DNA from: Caryophanales bacterium UBA7581
GTDB lineage: Bacteria; Bacillota_I; Bacilli_A; RFN20; CAG-826
NCBI GenBank assembly: GCA_002477825.1
Contig: DLKT01000015.1
Span: 1,532 to 18,504, forward strand
DNA: 16,973 bases
Reading direction: 5' to 3'
Part shown: positions 1 to 6,601 of the stretch, in pieces
Numbering within the stretch: the first letter of the stretch is position 1
How the letters are laid out: every line of letters begins with the position of its first letter
Made by a program: the position numbers and the translations under genes
The notes under the pieces: model-generated
The model's input: only the letters and a program-made list of their open reading frames with translations
Told to the model about the DNA's origin: nothing
The model's database searches: none

Positions 1-583
1 GACTAGCTAACACGGCTTTAGAAACATCTTCCCAAGAAACGATAGCACGCATTTTAGAAGCAATGGAAACAGCTTTTAAATTTTGTGCTTTTCCTTCTTC
101 TGCTACTTCTTTGGCTTTTTTCACTTTCGCTGGGTCAACTTCTGTTGCCTCATAAATCCATAGCACTAATTCTGGACAATATAAGTAGGTATAAACTCTT
201 TTTTTAGCATCTTCTTCCCAAGTGATGCCTCCTTCTTCAAGAAGAACTTCTAACCACGAAGTAAAGAAATGCCATTTTTGATTCGGTTCATGTAAAGTTT
301 TATCGACGACCAATCCTTTTTGACGAGCATAGTCGATATAACCTCCACCATCTTGTTGATACTTTTCTATAAATTCATCAGAGAGTGGATAATGCTCTTT
401 CTTTTGACTGAGGAAATCGGCCATTTCTTTCATGGTAATTGTTTCATCGGCTTGTGGAGAAACGTAAGCTTCTTGATTTCCTATCTCTTGCATATTTTGA
501 TTTGTTTTTTCCATAGAAAAACGACGGGTTGTCGCTAAGTTTAACACCAAAGAAATTGTTGATAGCATGATAATTCTTTTCAT
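1..583 (-). CDS. Unrecognised protein, 5' part only (runs off left edge)
   Basis: An open frame starts at ATG 583-581 and stays open for 194 codons to the window edge, so the C-terminus is missing. The start has a strong ribosome site, GGAGGG, five bases upstream. The N-terminus (MKRIIMLSTISLVLNLATTRR) is short and hydrophobic and could be a weak signal or anchor, but has no lipobox. The rest is soluble, acidic and Trp/Tyr-rich, with the stretch WHFFTSWLEVLLEEGGITW near residues 106-124 and a Lys/Glu/Ala helix around 155-170. I recognise no family. A TATAAT box lies upstream at 614-619, divergent from the next operon. That it is a real gene rests on the ribosome site, the uninterrupted length and the codon use; its function is unknown. 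Confidence 0.75.
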   Translation of the reverse strand, partial: MKRIIMLSTISLVLNLATTRRFSMEKTNQNMQEIGNQEAYVSPQADETITMKEMADFLSQKKEHYPLSDEFIEKYQQDGGGYIDYARQKGLVVDKTLHEPNQKWHFFTSWLEVLLEEGGITWEEDAKKRVYTYLYCPELVLWIYEATEVDPAKVKKAKEVAEEGKAQNLKAVSIASKMRAIVSWEDVSKAVLAS

Positions 584-609
584 AGTCACCCTCCATGAAC
601 TTTGAATAC

Positions 610-631
610 TTTTATTATACATATAATAAAA
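610..631. promoter_or_regulatory. Divergent-promoter inverted repeat with -10 box for the leftward gene
   Basis: The arms TTTTATTAT (610-618) and ATAATAAAA (623-631) form a perfect 9-bp inverted repeat around ACAT. The minus strand reads TATAAT at 619-614, a good -10 box for the leftward gene starting at 583, with only a poor -35 (TTCTTT) 17 bp further upstream. The repeat may be an operator or just AT-rich symmetry at a promoter. Confidence 0.35.
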
Positions 632-713
632 ACAAAAAAGAAGAAGGAAATATTTTTTTAGATTTATCGTAGAATTTATTTTTTTCTTTCCTTTCATTTT
701 AAAATCGCTTTGC

Positions 714-743
714 TTGATAACCCTTATAAAAAAGGAATATAAT
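714..743 (+). promoter_or_regulatory. Sigma-A promoter of the ATC-hydrolase-like/DUF1848 operon
   Basis: TTGATA (714-719) and TATAAT (738-743) are separated by 18 bp. Transcription would start near 750, 18 bases before the ATG at 768. This argues against the longer reading frame that begins with TTG at 714, because that codon would lie inside the -35 box. Confidence 0.75.
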
Positions 744-767
744 TTGACTATGAAAAGGAGAGTATTT

Positions 768-1400
768 ATGAAGTATTTTGGCTTACCTTTAGGAATGTGG
801 GTCCTCTTTAAAAAGTCTTTTCAAAAGCAACTCACTTCTGTATATCATATTGAGAAAAAAGAAACAAAAAAAATTACAAAAAATGCAAAAAAGAAATATA
901 AAGAAATTATTCGAAAGATTCCAACTTTCGAAAAAAAAGATCGCTTTTTAATGAATGTTGTAAATGCCGCTATGTTGGGCGCTTTTGTTCTTTCTATGCC
1001 AGAAAGACCAGATGTTGAATCCTTAACTATCTATTATGAAAATTCCATGATGACGCCTTTAATGAAAAAGTTTTGTAAGAAAAGTGGAAAGAAAAAATTC
1101 ACGGCTAAAGCTATTAAATCCATGCAGGAAACCGCTAAACTTAAAGCCGCCGATAGAAATCCTTATTCTTGGAATATGGAATATTTTCCCTATGAAGACG
1201 GAAGTGGCTATGAAGCCAGGTTCTTTAAATGCGGAATTTGCACGTTAATGAAAGAATTAGGACTATATGATTTAGTTCCGGCGATGTGTCATCTTGATTA
1301 TTCAATGAGCGAAGCCGGTGGCGCTAGCGATTTCGTTAGAGAATATACTTTAGCTAGCGGTGGTCATTATTGTGACTGCGGTTATAAAAAGAAAAAATAA
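768..1400 (+). CDS. ATC-hydrolase-family protein (L-2-amino-thiazoline-4-carboxylate hydrolase-like)
   Basis: The 210-residue protein resembles the L-2-amino-thiazoline-4-carboxylic acid hydrolase family (PF14196), whose namesake opens a thiazoline ring on the way to L-cysteine. The visible signature is the C-terminal half: Cys155 and Cys158 (KCGIC), Cys174 and Asp177 (CHLDY), Arg191, then TLASGGHYCDCGY with Cys202 and Cys204. The N-terminal half is Lys-rich and helical. The start at 768 is chosen because AAAAGGAGA lies seven bases upstream; the in-frame ATG at 750 and the TTG at 714 have no such site and fall at or before the expected transcript start. The stop TAA shares its last base with the ATG of the next gene, so the two are probably translationally coupled. 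Most members are uncharacterised, so the substrate here is unknown. Confidence 0.82.
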   Translation: MKYFGLPLGMWVLFKKSFQKQLTSVYHIEKKETKKITKNAKKKYKEIIRKIPTFEKKDRFLMNVVNAAMLGAFVLSMPERPDVESLTIYYENSMMTPLMKKFCKKSGKKKFTAKAIKSMQETAKLKAADRNPYSWNMEYFPYEDGSGYEARFFKCGICTLMKELGLYDLVPAMCHLDYSMSEAGGASDFVREYTLASGGHYCDCGYKKKK

Positions 1401-2350
1401 TGATTATTAATACAGGCGCTAGAACCGATACCGTTCAATATTTTTCCTCTTGGTTACTCAATCGTTTTAAAGAAGGATTTGTCTATACGAGGAATCCTCT
1501 TTTTCCTCATAAAGTCATTCGCTATGAATTATCACCAGAAAAAGTAGATTTAGTGCTCTTCTGCTCTAAAAATTATGCACCAATCCTTCCATCTTTACAT
1601 GAAATTACAGACCATTATCGCACTTATTTTTATTACACCATCACCGCTTATGGAAAAGATATAGAACCTGGTGTTCCTTCTATAGATGAAAGCATTCAAA
1701 CCTTGATTCAACTTTCTAAACAAGTAGGAAAAGAAAAGGTAAGTTGGCGATATGATCCAATTTTATTAACCAAAGATCATACAATAGAAACTCATATAAA
1801 AACTTTTGAATATATCATAAAACAAGTAGCACCATATATCGACCGTTGTATTTTCTCTTTTGTTGAAATGTATAAAAAGTTAGAAGAAAACATGCCAGAA
1901 ATCATTTTAATGACGGAAAAAGATAAAAATCAAATTGCCGAAGCTCTTGGAAAAATTGCTAAAAAATACCATATTCACATTCAAACCTGTGGTACAAATG
2001 GGGATTATTCAAAATATGGTATTCATGCTTCAGGTTGTGCAACTTTAGAAATATTAGGAAAAGCGAATCACTGTCAGTTTAAATCCTTAAAACACAAAGG
2101 TTTACGTGAAGGTTGTCATTGTATTGAAAGCCGTGACATTGGTGCTTATGACACTTGCTTAAATGGTTGCAAATATTGTTACGCAAATAAAAGTCCTAAA
2201 AAAGCTTATGAAAACTATCCTCTTCATGACCCAACTTCTCCTCTACTTTTAGGTCATTTAGAACCAGATGATGAATTAATAGAAGGACAACAAAATCCTT
2301 TCCTATCTTTAGAGCCTTCTCAATTATCTTTATTTGATTTTCAAAAATAA
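1400..2350 (+). CDS. DUF1848 family protein with C-terminal CxxxCxxC motif
   Basis: The 316-residue protein matches the DUF1848 family (PF08902) from end to end. The N-terminus MIINTGARTDTVQYFSSWLL and the RNP segment near residue 31 are typical. The C-terminus has the cysteine cluster C239-H-C241, DIGAYDTC253, then C253-LNG-C257-KY-C260 followed by YAN. The C-x3-C-x2-C spacing is the one radical-SAM enzymes use to bind a [4Fe-4S] cluster, but here it is near the C-terminus rather than the N-terminus. The family's reaction is not known to me. Its ATG overlaps the stop of the ATC-hydrolase-like gene (TAATG), so it lacks an independent promoter and is probably made in step with it. A terminator follows at once. 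Confidence 0.88.
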   Translation: MIINTGARTDTVQYFSSWLLNRFKEGFVYTRNPLFPHKVIRYELSPEKVDLVLFCSKNYAPILPSLHEITDHYRTYFYYTITAYGKDIEPGVPSIDESIQTLIQLSKQVGKEKVSWRYDPILLTKDHTIETHIKTFEYIIKQVAPYIDRCIFSFVEMYKKLEENMPEIILMTEKDKNQIAEALGKIAKKYHIHIQTCGTNGDYSKYGIHASGCATLEILGKANHCQFKSLKHKGLREGCHCIESRDIGAYDTCLNGCKYCYANKSPKKAYENYPLHDPTSPLLLGHLEPDDELIEGQQNPFLSLEPSQLSLFDFQK

Positions 2351-2373
2351 AATGCCCAGAACTTGGGCATTTT
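2351..2373. terminator. Intrinsic terminator after the DUF1848 gene
   Basis: AATGCCCA (2351-2358) pairs perfectly with TGGGCATT (2364-2371) around a five-base loop and is followed by T residues. The A-run just before it lets it act in both directions, so it may also serve the convergent aldo/keto reductase gene ending at 2386. Confidence 0.85.
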
Positions 2374-2385
2374 TACTTTTTATCA

Positions 2386-3363
2386 TTATTTTCCTTCAGG
2401 CAAAGCACCGACAATTTTATGATGCTCATATTCTTCTTCTAAATAAAGAACGTCTTCATCTGTTAATTCTAGATCTACTGCTTTAATACCGTCTAAGAAA
2501 TGATGTACTTTTGTAGCACCTACAATACAAGAAGCAACACCTTTTTTAAATAACCACGCTAAAGCAACTTGGGCCATAGAAACATGATATTTTAAAGCAA
2601 TTTCATTCACTCTTTCAATAATCACTAAATCATTTTCCATACAGGAATCATATTTTTTTCTTAATGTTTTATCGGTCTTACTTCTTAAAGAATCATTGGT
2701 CCATCCTAAATGAGAAAGGTGGCCTCCTGCTAAAGGAGAATAAGGAATTAAAGATACACCATATTGTTTACAAACAGGAATCATTTCTCTTTCATCCTCT
2801 CGATATAGCAAATTATAGTGATTCTGCATGGTTGAAAAGAGTTTCAAGCCTCTTTTTTCCGCTTCTACTTGCATGTTATGAAATTGATATCCATACATAG
2901 CTGAAGCACCAATCGCTCTCACTTTTCCTAAACGGATGAGTTCATTTAAAGCCTCCATGACTTCCGCTATCGGAGTATCATAATCAAAACGATGAATTTG
3001 ATATAAATCAAGATAATCCGTTTGAAGTCGAGATAACGTGCCTTCAATTTCTCTAAAGATGGCTTCTTTCGATAACTTACCTTCGTTAAAATACACTTTA
3101 GAAGCAATCACGACTTTATCTCTAGGGATGCCTAATTCTTTCAAAGCATTTCCAATAAAGATTTCGCTCGTTCCATGCGAATAGCAATTTGCGGTATCAA
3201 TAAAATTAATTCCATTTTCATACGCGACCTTTATCATATTCGTTGTTTCTTCTTGGGTAAGTGTCCATTCATGAAAATCACTTGAAGCTTCACCAAAAGA
3301 CATTCCGCCTACACAAATTTTAGAAACAATAATCCCCGTATTTCCTAATTCAACATATTTCAT
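2386..3363 (-). CDS. Aldo/keto reductase
   Basis: A 325-residue NAD(P)H-dependent oxidoreductase with the (beta/alpha)8 fold, expected to be cytosolic and to reduce aldehydes or ketones. From the ATG at 3363 the catalytic tetrad is Asp56, Tyr61 (DTANCYSHG), Lys89 (ASKVYF) and His124 (YQIHRFD). YSPLAGG and the late IVGATK segment are the usual cofactor-binding elements. Length and order match the YhdN/YghZ-like branch. The start at 3363 is preferred over the in-frame ATG at 3375 because that upstream ATG is part of the ribosome site: GGAGG lies five bases before 3363. It ends converging on the DUF1848 operon. The 5' leader is unusually structured and may control expression. The substrate cannot be told from sequence. 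Confidence 0.93.
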   Translation of the reverse strand: MKYVELGNTGIIVSKICVGGMSFGEASSDFHEWTLTQEETTNMIKVAYENGINFIDTANCYSHGTSEIFIGNALKELGIPRDKVVIASKVYFNEGKLSKEAIFREIEGTLSRLQTDYLDLYQIHRFDYDTPIAEVMEALNELIRLGKVRAIGASAMYGYQFHNMQVEAEKRGLKLFSTMQNHYNLLYREDEREMIPVCKQYGVSLIPYSPLAGGHLSHLGWTNDSLRSKTDKTLRKKYDSCMENDLVIIERVNEIALKYHVSMAQVALAWLFKKGVASCIVGATKVHHFLDGIKAVDLELTDEDVLYLEEEYEHHKIVGALPEGK

Positions 3364-3375
3364 ATTTACCTCCAT

Positions 3376-3515
3376 GGGTCACGGCCTTGCCGAGCCCCTC
3401 AAACATTTTAGGGAAATGTTTGCAATCTTTTGTTATACAGATAACGATAGTGATATCTTAGAAAACACGAAGATATGAGTAGCTAATAAATCTACGTTAT
3501 TAACCAGAGTTATCT
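3376..3515 (-). promoter_or_regulatory. Structured 5' leader of the aldo/keto reductase, candidate cis-regulatory RNA
   Basis: Read on the minus strand, AGATAAC (3515-3509) pairs with GTTATCT (3445-3439) and encloses two hairpins: GTAG/CTAC (3495-3492 with 3482-3479) and ATATCTT/AAGATAT (3476-3470 with 3459-3453). Next comes a perfect 9-bp hairpin CAAACATTT/AAATGTTTG (3422-3414 with 3408-3400) with loop CCCTA. AGGGG (3399-3395) follows directly. That G-run can pair with the CCCT loop as a pseudoknot, or with CCC (3378-3376) just before the ribosome site, around the small hairpin CGGC-AAG-GCCG (3392-3382). I could not match it to a riboswitch class I know. No convincing promoter was found upstream. 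The remaining bases to 3635 are AT-rich with no feature I can name. Confidence 0.5.
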
Positions 3516-3635
3516 TCAAATATCGAATGAATTTAATTCAATTTCTCTATTTTTTTACTAACTCTTTTTGTGTGTTATTTTTGTCGTGGTTTTTTTCTAT
3601 TTATTTCCACACTTTTTCCTTTCCTTATTATATTT

Positions 3636-4907
3636 TTAGTTTGCTTCATTTTCGTTTTCTTCTTTTATTCTAGAATAAACTTCCCAATAAAGAGAAGATA
3701 ACTGTAAAACATAATAATCATCTTCATCAAATACTTGTAACATGATTTTCTTTAGATATTCTTGGGTTACCATCTTTCCTACCGTTAATAATTTCGCTAT
3801 GGTTTCTAATGCTTGATCTAAACAAGTCTCATCGCTTAATTCATATAGTCGATATGGATTATATTCTTTTGTAACCTTTTTTAGTTCTAAAAAGAGTGGC
3901 ATATATTCTTGATTTGCAAAAAGTTGGTGATCTATAACGCAAATGAGTTCATCGATTTTCTCTTTTTCACTCATAAAGAACGCATAATTTCTTTCTTCTG
4001 CTTTAAAATAAAATACATATCCTGTCGGTGTTTTTTGATAAAAATATAAATCTTTACAGATGGATTCTAAAGAAGCGTGAACATCCACAACATTTTTCTT
4101 TTTCATAAAGTATAAAATAGCTTCTTTGTCTTTCACTTCCATAGCCGCGGCTTGAATAAATTTTCCCGTCCATTTATTAGACGTTTCATAATAGATTGTG
4201 CCTTCAAAAAGGTTTCCATGTTCAATTTGATTTAAACCTTTATTCAAAACCTTTCTTTGTCCTTTCATATTGAGCGCATCATTATCTTTACCCATAAACA
4301 AGTTCATTAATAAACCAAATAAAACACCCCAAAGGGCACCACCTAAAATCCAAATTCCAAAGTTAAGCCAACTATATTTTTCGCTTGTTAAAAACGTGAG
4401 CAAGCCAAACAAAAATCCACCTAACATATAAAAGGGCCAAGAATTCGGCTTTTTAAGTTTTGGCTCTTCATTCATTTTAAGCGTATTAGCGAACATCAAA
4501 ACAACAAAGCATCTACCTTCTGTATTATAATAATCGCGGCATGATAAAAGAATTTTCCAATTTTCTTTTTCATAAGTGATTGCAATACGATTTTCTAATA
4601 AATGATTGGTATTATCTTCTTTAGGATTCCCTAATTCATCGGATATCTGCTCTTTTAAATTTAAAGTAAGATGGGCAAGTTCTTGATTAGTGTAGTCTTC
4701 ATGTTCTAATATCAATCGATAGCAAACAATATCTTTTTTATCAATCCACGCTTCGGCTTGAAATTGTAAATCGCCTTTGTTTATGGGAAAAATAATATAC
4801 TCATATTCCCCACGTTTTTTCATCGTGGTAAACATTACTCCATTATTTTTTAAATAAGTAAGCAATTCTTTTTTTTCTTTATAATTTAGTAAATCAAATA
4901 TTTTCAT
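3636..4907 (-). CDS. Uncharacterised membrane protein, two central membrane segments
   Basis: I do not recognise the family of this 423-residue protein. A soluble N-terminal domain (about 1-150) is followed by two hydrophobic Gly-rich segments, about 157-174 and 182-205, and then a long soluble C-terminal domain. The beginning of the C-terminal part (about 225-330, with alternating beta-strand pattern and WTGKFIQAAAMEV) is reminiscent of GRAM/PH-like lipid-associated folds, but this is only an impression. The ribosome site GGAG lies in the last codons of the upstream gene, whose stop ends one base before this ATG, so the pair is coupled and likely acts together at the membrane. No hairpin terminator follows; the downstream strand is only purine-rich. 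Confidence 0.75.
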   Translation of the reverse strand: MKIFDLLNYKEKKELLTYLKNNGVMFTTMKKRGEYEYIIFPINKGDLQFQAEAWIDKKDIVCYRLILEHEDYTNQELAHLTLNLKEQISDELGNPKEDNTNHLLENRIAITYEKENWKILLSCRDYYNTEGRCFVVLMFANTLKMNEEPKLKKPNSWPFYMLGGFLFGLLTFLTSEKYSWLNFGIWILGGALWGVLFGLLMNLFMGKDNDALNMKGQRKVLNKGLNQIEHGNLFEGTIYYETSNKWTGKFIQAAAMEVKDKEAILYFMKKKNVVDVHASLESICKDLYFYQKTPTGYVFYFKAEERNYAFFMSEKEKIDELICVIDHQLFANQEYMPLFLELKKVTKEYNPYRLYELSDETCLDQALETIAKLLTVGKMVTQEYLKKIMLQVFDEDDYYVLQLSSLYWEVYSRIKEENENEAN

Positions 4908-4908
4908 G

Positions 4909-5688
4909 TTAATTCTCCTTTTTTAATTCTAAGTAATCTTTAACTAGGTTTTCTATATCATGATAGGCACTTTCTTCACTATCATAACAAGAACAAAATG
5001 ACATCTCATTAGAAGGAACCCACCAAGCATAGACATGTAAATAAAGACGTTCGTGCTCATCCGCATATTCTAATTGTTCAAATTGAATTGAATAACTATT
5101 CATTTCATTTTTATAGATATACACAATTTTTTCTTTAGAAGGAGAATAAAAGAAACGGCATAGTCCATCTAAATCAAGATCTTTAAAATACAAGTTTGCA
5201 ATTTCTTCTTTGCTCAAATCAGGTAAATCAAAATATACATAATGGCGCCATTTATATTTGGCTAGTTTTAAGAATCCTTCACGGCTTCCTTCAATAAAAT
5301 CATCATTTTTAATGTAGTAATAAGATTGTCTTAATATTAAAAATAAGTACTTTTTGTATCGATAAAGTTGAATATCTTCCATTGATTTTATCATCTTTTC
5401 GTCTTTATAAAGGATTCCATTTTCAAGAATAAAAGTGTGTGTTTGCTTCTTCCCTTTAAGAAATGTTTTATTGTTATAGGAAATACATAAATAATCGATG
5501 CCCAAAAATATTAAGAATAATAAAGGTAAAATAAAAATAAATAACAATTCATAAATAGAAAAAATTATAGTAGGAATCAAAGCAAGAAATGAGAGAATTA
5601 AGGACATTAAAAAGAATGGAAATAATTTGATTCTGTTATAAATAAATATAGCGCGTCCATCATTATACGCTACAAACTTGATTTTCAT
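4909..5688 (-). CDS. Membrane protein with YcxB/PH-like domain
   Basis: A 259-residue protein. Two adjacent membrane segments (about 22-46 and 47-68) are followed by a segment typical of YcxB-like bacterial PH domains: FILENGILYKDE (87-98), IQLYRYKKYLFLIL (106-119), YYYIKNDDFIEG (123-134) and a closing helix FLKLAKYKW (139-147). The C-terminal 100 residues are an unassigned acidic domain. The start at 5688 is preferred to the GTG at 5697 because AAGGTGAG, which contains that GTG, is the ribosome site five bases before the ATG. A weak -10 (TACAAT, 5723-5718) lies upstream. The downstream gene starts one base after its stop codon, so they form one operon. Role unknown; likely a membrane-envelope or regulatory function. 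Confidence 0.78.
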   Translation of the reverse strand: MKIKFVAYNDGRAIFIYNRIKLFPFFLMSLILSFLALIPTIIFSIYELLFIFILPLLFLIFLGIDYLCISYNNKTFLKGKKQTHTFILENGILYKDEKMIKSMEDIQLYRYKKYLFLILRQSYYYIKNDDFIEGSREGFLKLAKYKWRHYVYFDLPDLSKEEIANLYFKDLDLDGLCRFFYSPSKEKIVYIYKNEMNSYSIQFEQLEYADEHERLYLHVYAWWVPSNEMSFCSCYDSEESAYHDIENLVKDYLELKKEN

Positions 5689-5747
5689 TTTACTCACCTT
5701 AACCTATTTACATTTTTATTGTACACTTTTTTATATGGAGAATAAAT

Positions 5748-5824
5748 AAAAAAAGTAAGGCAAGTGGCGACGTATACACGCTTCTTAAGAGCAACATCAC
5801 TAAAATCCAATTACCTTACTTTTA
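5748..5824 (-). ncRNA. Candidate small structured RNA, copy A
   Basis: On the minus strand AAAAGTAAGG (5760-5751 complement of the distal arm, transcribed from 5823-5814) pairs with CCTTACTTTT (5760-5751) as a perfect 10-bp outer stem ending in a U-run. It encloses AGTG and CACT arms, a hairpin around GCTCTTAAGAAGC, and a small CGTGTATACG hairpin. A TATAAT box (5836-5831) sits about seven bases before the outer stem, right after the stop of the lipoprotein gene, though its -35 is poor. The same landmarks in the same order (GTAAGG, ATTTT, AGTG, TTGCT, GCG, TACGT, CACT, GCCTT, U-run) recur in copy B at 6430-6499. It may be an independent small RNA or an elaborate terminator for the lipoprotein at 5860-6390. 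Confidence 0.5.
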
Positions 5825-5830
5825 CAAAAC

Positions 5831-5836
5831 ATTATA
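5831..5836 (-). promoter_or_regulatory. Possible -10 box of small RNA copy A
   Basis: TATAAT on the minus strand, placed about seven bases before the predicted RNA start, as in copy B. No good -35 is visible at the proper distance, so this is weak alone and leans on the analogy. Confidence 0.35.
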
Positions 5837-5859
5837 TTTGGGATTGAAAAAACATTTTA

Positions 5860-6390
5860 CTAATCGACCAAATACTCTACTGTCATATTCGTAAAATAAA
5901 TCTCATTTTGTATATTGGTTGAACCAACTGTAAACTTAATTTTTTCTGTACGTAATTCAGCAAGATTTCCTTGATAGCTGATTGTTTTTTCGTTATAATT
6001 TTTAATTTCTAATCCTGTCATTATATTTCCAGTATCATCATCATTTTTTATAGAAATATCATACTTTGGTGCACCTTTATAAAAGATATCCCATCCTGTA
6101 AATGTTCGTTTGTAACTAACATAATAATGAACGGTAATCATCATATGACGATAATTTCTTCTATTCAATTCATCATAATCAAATCCAGTAGGTGTAATAC
6201 TATATGAATAGTAATGAGTATCTTTTACAGTCACATCTCTTAAGCGAATTTTATCCGACACTTTGACCTGTTCTACAATACCACTATAACTAGCTTCTGC
6301 ATCATGTTTCACGTCTAAATCTTCAATCGTACAAGAAGATAAAACACTCGTTAAAACGCCTAAGCAACTAACCAACATCCATTTTTTCAT
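5860..6390 (-). CDS. Small surface lipoprotein, unknown function
   Basis: A 176-residue protein with a lipoprotein signal peptide: two Lys, a hydrophobic core, then the lipobox LSSC with Cys20, so it should be anchored to the outer face of the membrane. The mature part alternates Tyr/Ile-rich strands with Asp/Asn turns, as in a small beta-sandwich; I recognise no family. The start at 6390 has a GGGGGAAG purine run eight bases upstream. Its gene lies between the two copies of the small structured element, and the larger lipoprotein gene lies upstream on the same strand but is separated by a terminator. It ends with TAG at 5862-5860. Confidence 0.78.
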   Translation of the reverse strand: MKKWMLVSCLGVLTSVLSSCTIEDLDVKHDAEASYSGIVEQVKVSDKIRLRDVTVKDTHYYSYSITPTGFDYDELNRRNYRHMMITVHYYVSYKRTFTGWDIFYKGAPKYDISIKNDDDTGNIMTGLEIKNYNEKTISYQGNLAELRTEKIKFTVGSTNIQNEIYFTNMTVEYLVD

Positions 6391-6429
6391 ACTTTTCTTC
6401 CCCCATTTCTAAATAATATATTTTATTGC

Positions 6430-6499
6430 AAAAAAAAGAAGGCAGTGAGCACGTACGCTATTGCTAGCAATACACTTAAAAAAATTTACCGCCTTACAG
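6430..6499 (-). ncRNA. Candidate small structured RNA, copy B, with own promoter
   Basis: A roughly 70-base minus-strand transcript is predicted from about 6499 to the run of eight U at 6437-6430. AAGGC (6495-6491) pairs with GCCTT (6443-6439). Inside are AGTG/CACT arms, the hairpin ATTGCTAGCAAT, and AGCG-TACG-TGCT. A full promoter precedes it (TTGCTT, 17 bp, TATAAT), and a separate terminator for the upstream gene stands before that promoter, which makes an independent transcript likely. It shares its ordered landmarks with copy A at 5748-5824 while differing in the paired hairpin bases. No open reading frame with a ribosome site is visible inside it. Function is unknown. Confidence 0.6.
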
Positions 6500-6505
6500 T
6501 TAATT

Positions 6506-6534
6506 ATTATAAAGCCTTTTCACATATAAAGCAA
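6506..6534 (-). promoter_or_regulatory. Sigma-A promoter of small RNA copy B
   Basis: On the minus strand TTGCTT (6534-6529) and TATAAT (6511-6506) are spaced by 17 bp. The predicted start is near 6499. The next protein gene starts only at 6390, beyond the U-run of copy B. Confidence 0.6.
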
Positions 6535-6558
6535 CAAAAAGTTAAAAAAAGCCAAAAT

Positions 6559-6590
6559 AAAAAGAGAGCACCCGCTAAGAATGCCCTCTT
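6559..6590 (-). terminator. Intrinsic terminator of the 870-aa lipoprotein gene
   Basis: On the minus strand AAGAGGGCA (6590-6582) pairs with TGCTCTCTT (6570-6562), nine pairs including one G-U, around an 11-base loop, followed by a U-run at 6563-6559. It starts 12 bases after the stop codon. Confidence 0.8.
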
Positions 6591-6601
6591 AAAAAATAGT
6601 T

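Noticed and set aside
3376..3515. Assignment of the aldo/keto reductase leader to a named riboswitch (purine, THF, ZTP, preQ1, c-di-GMP)
   Set aside because: The conserved core bases of those classes, as I remember them, are not present; kept only as an unassigned structured leader.
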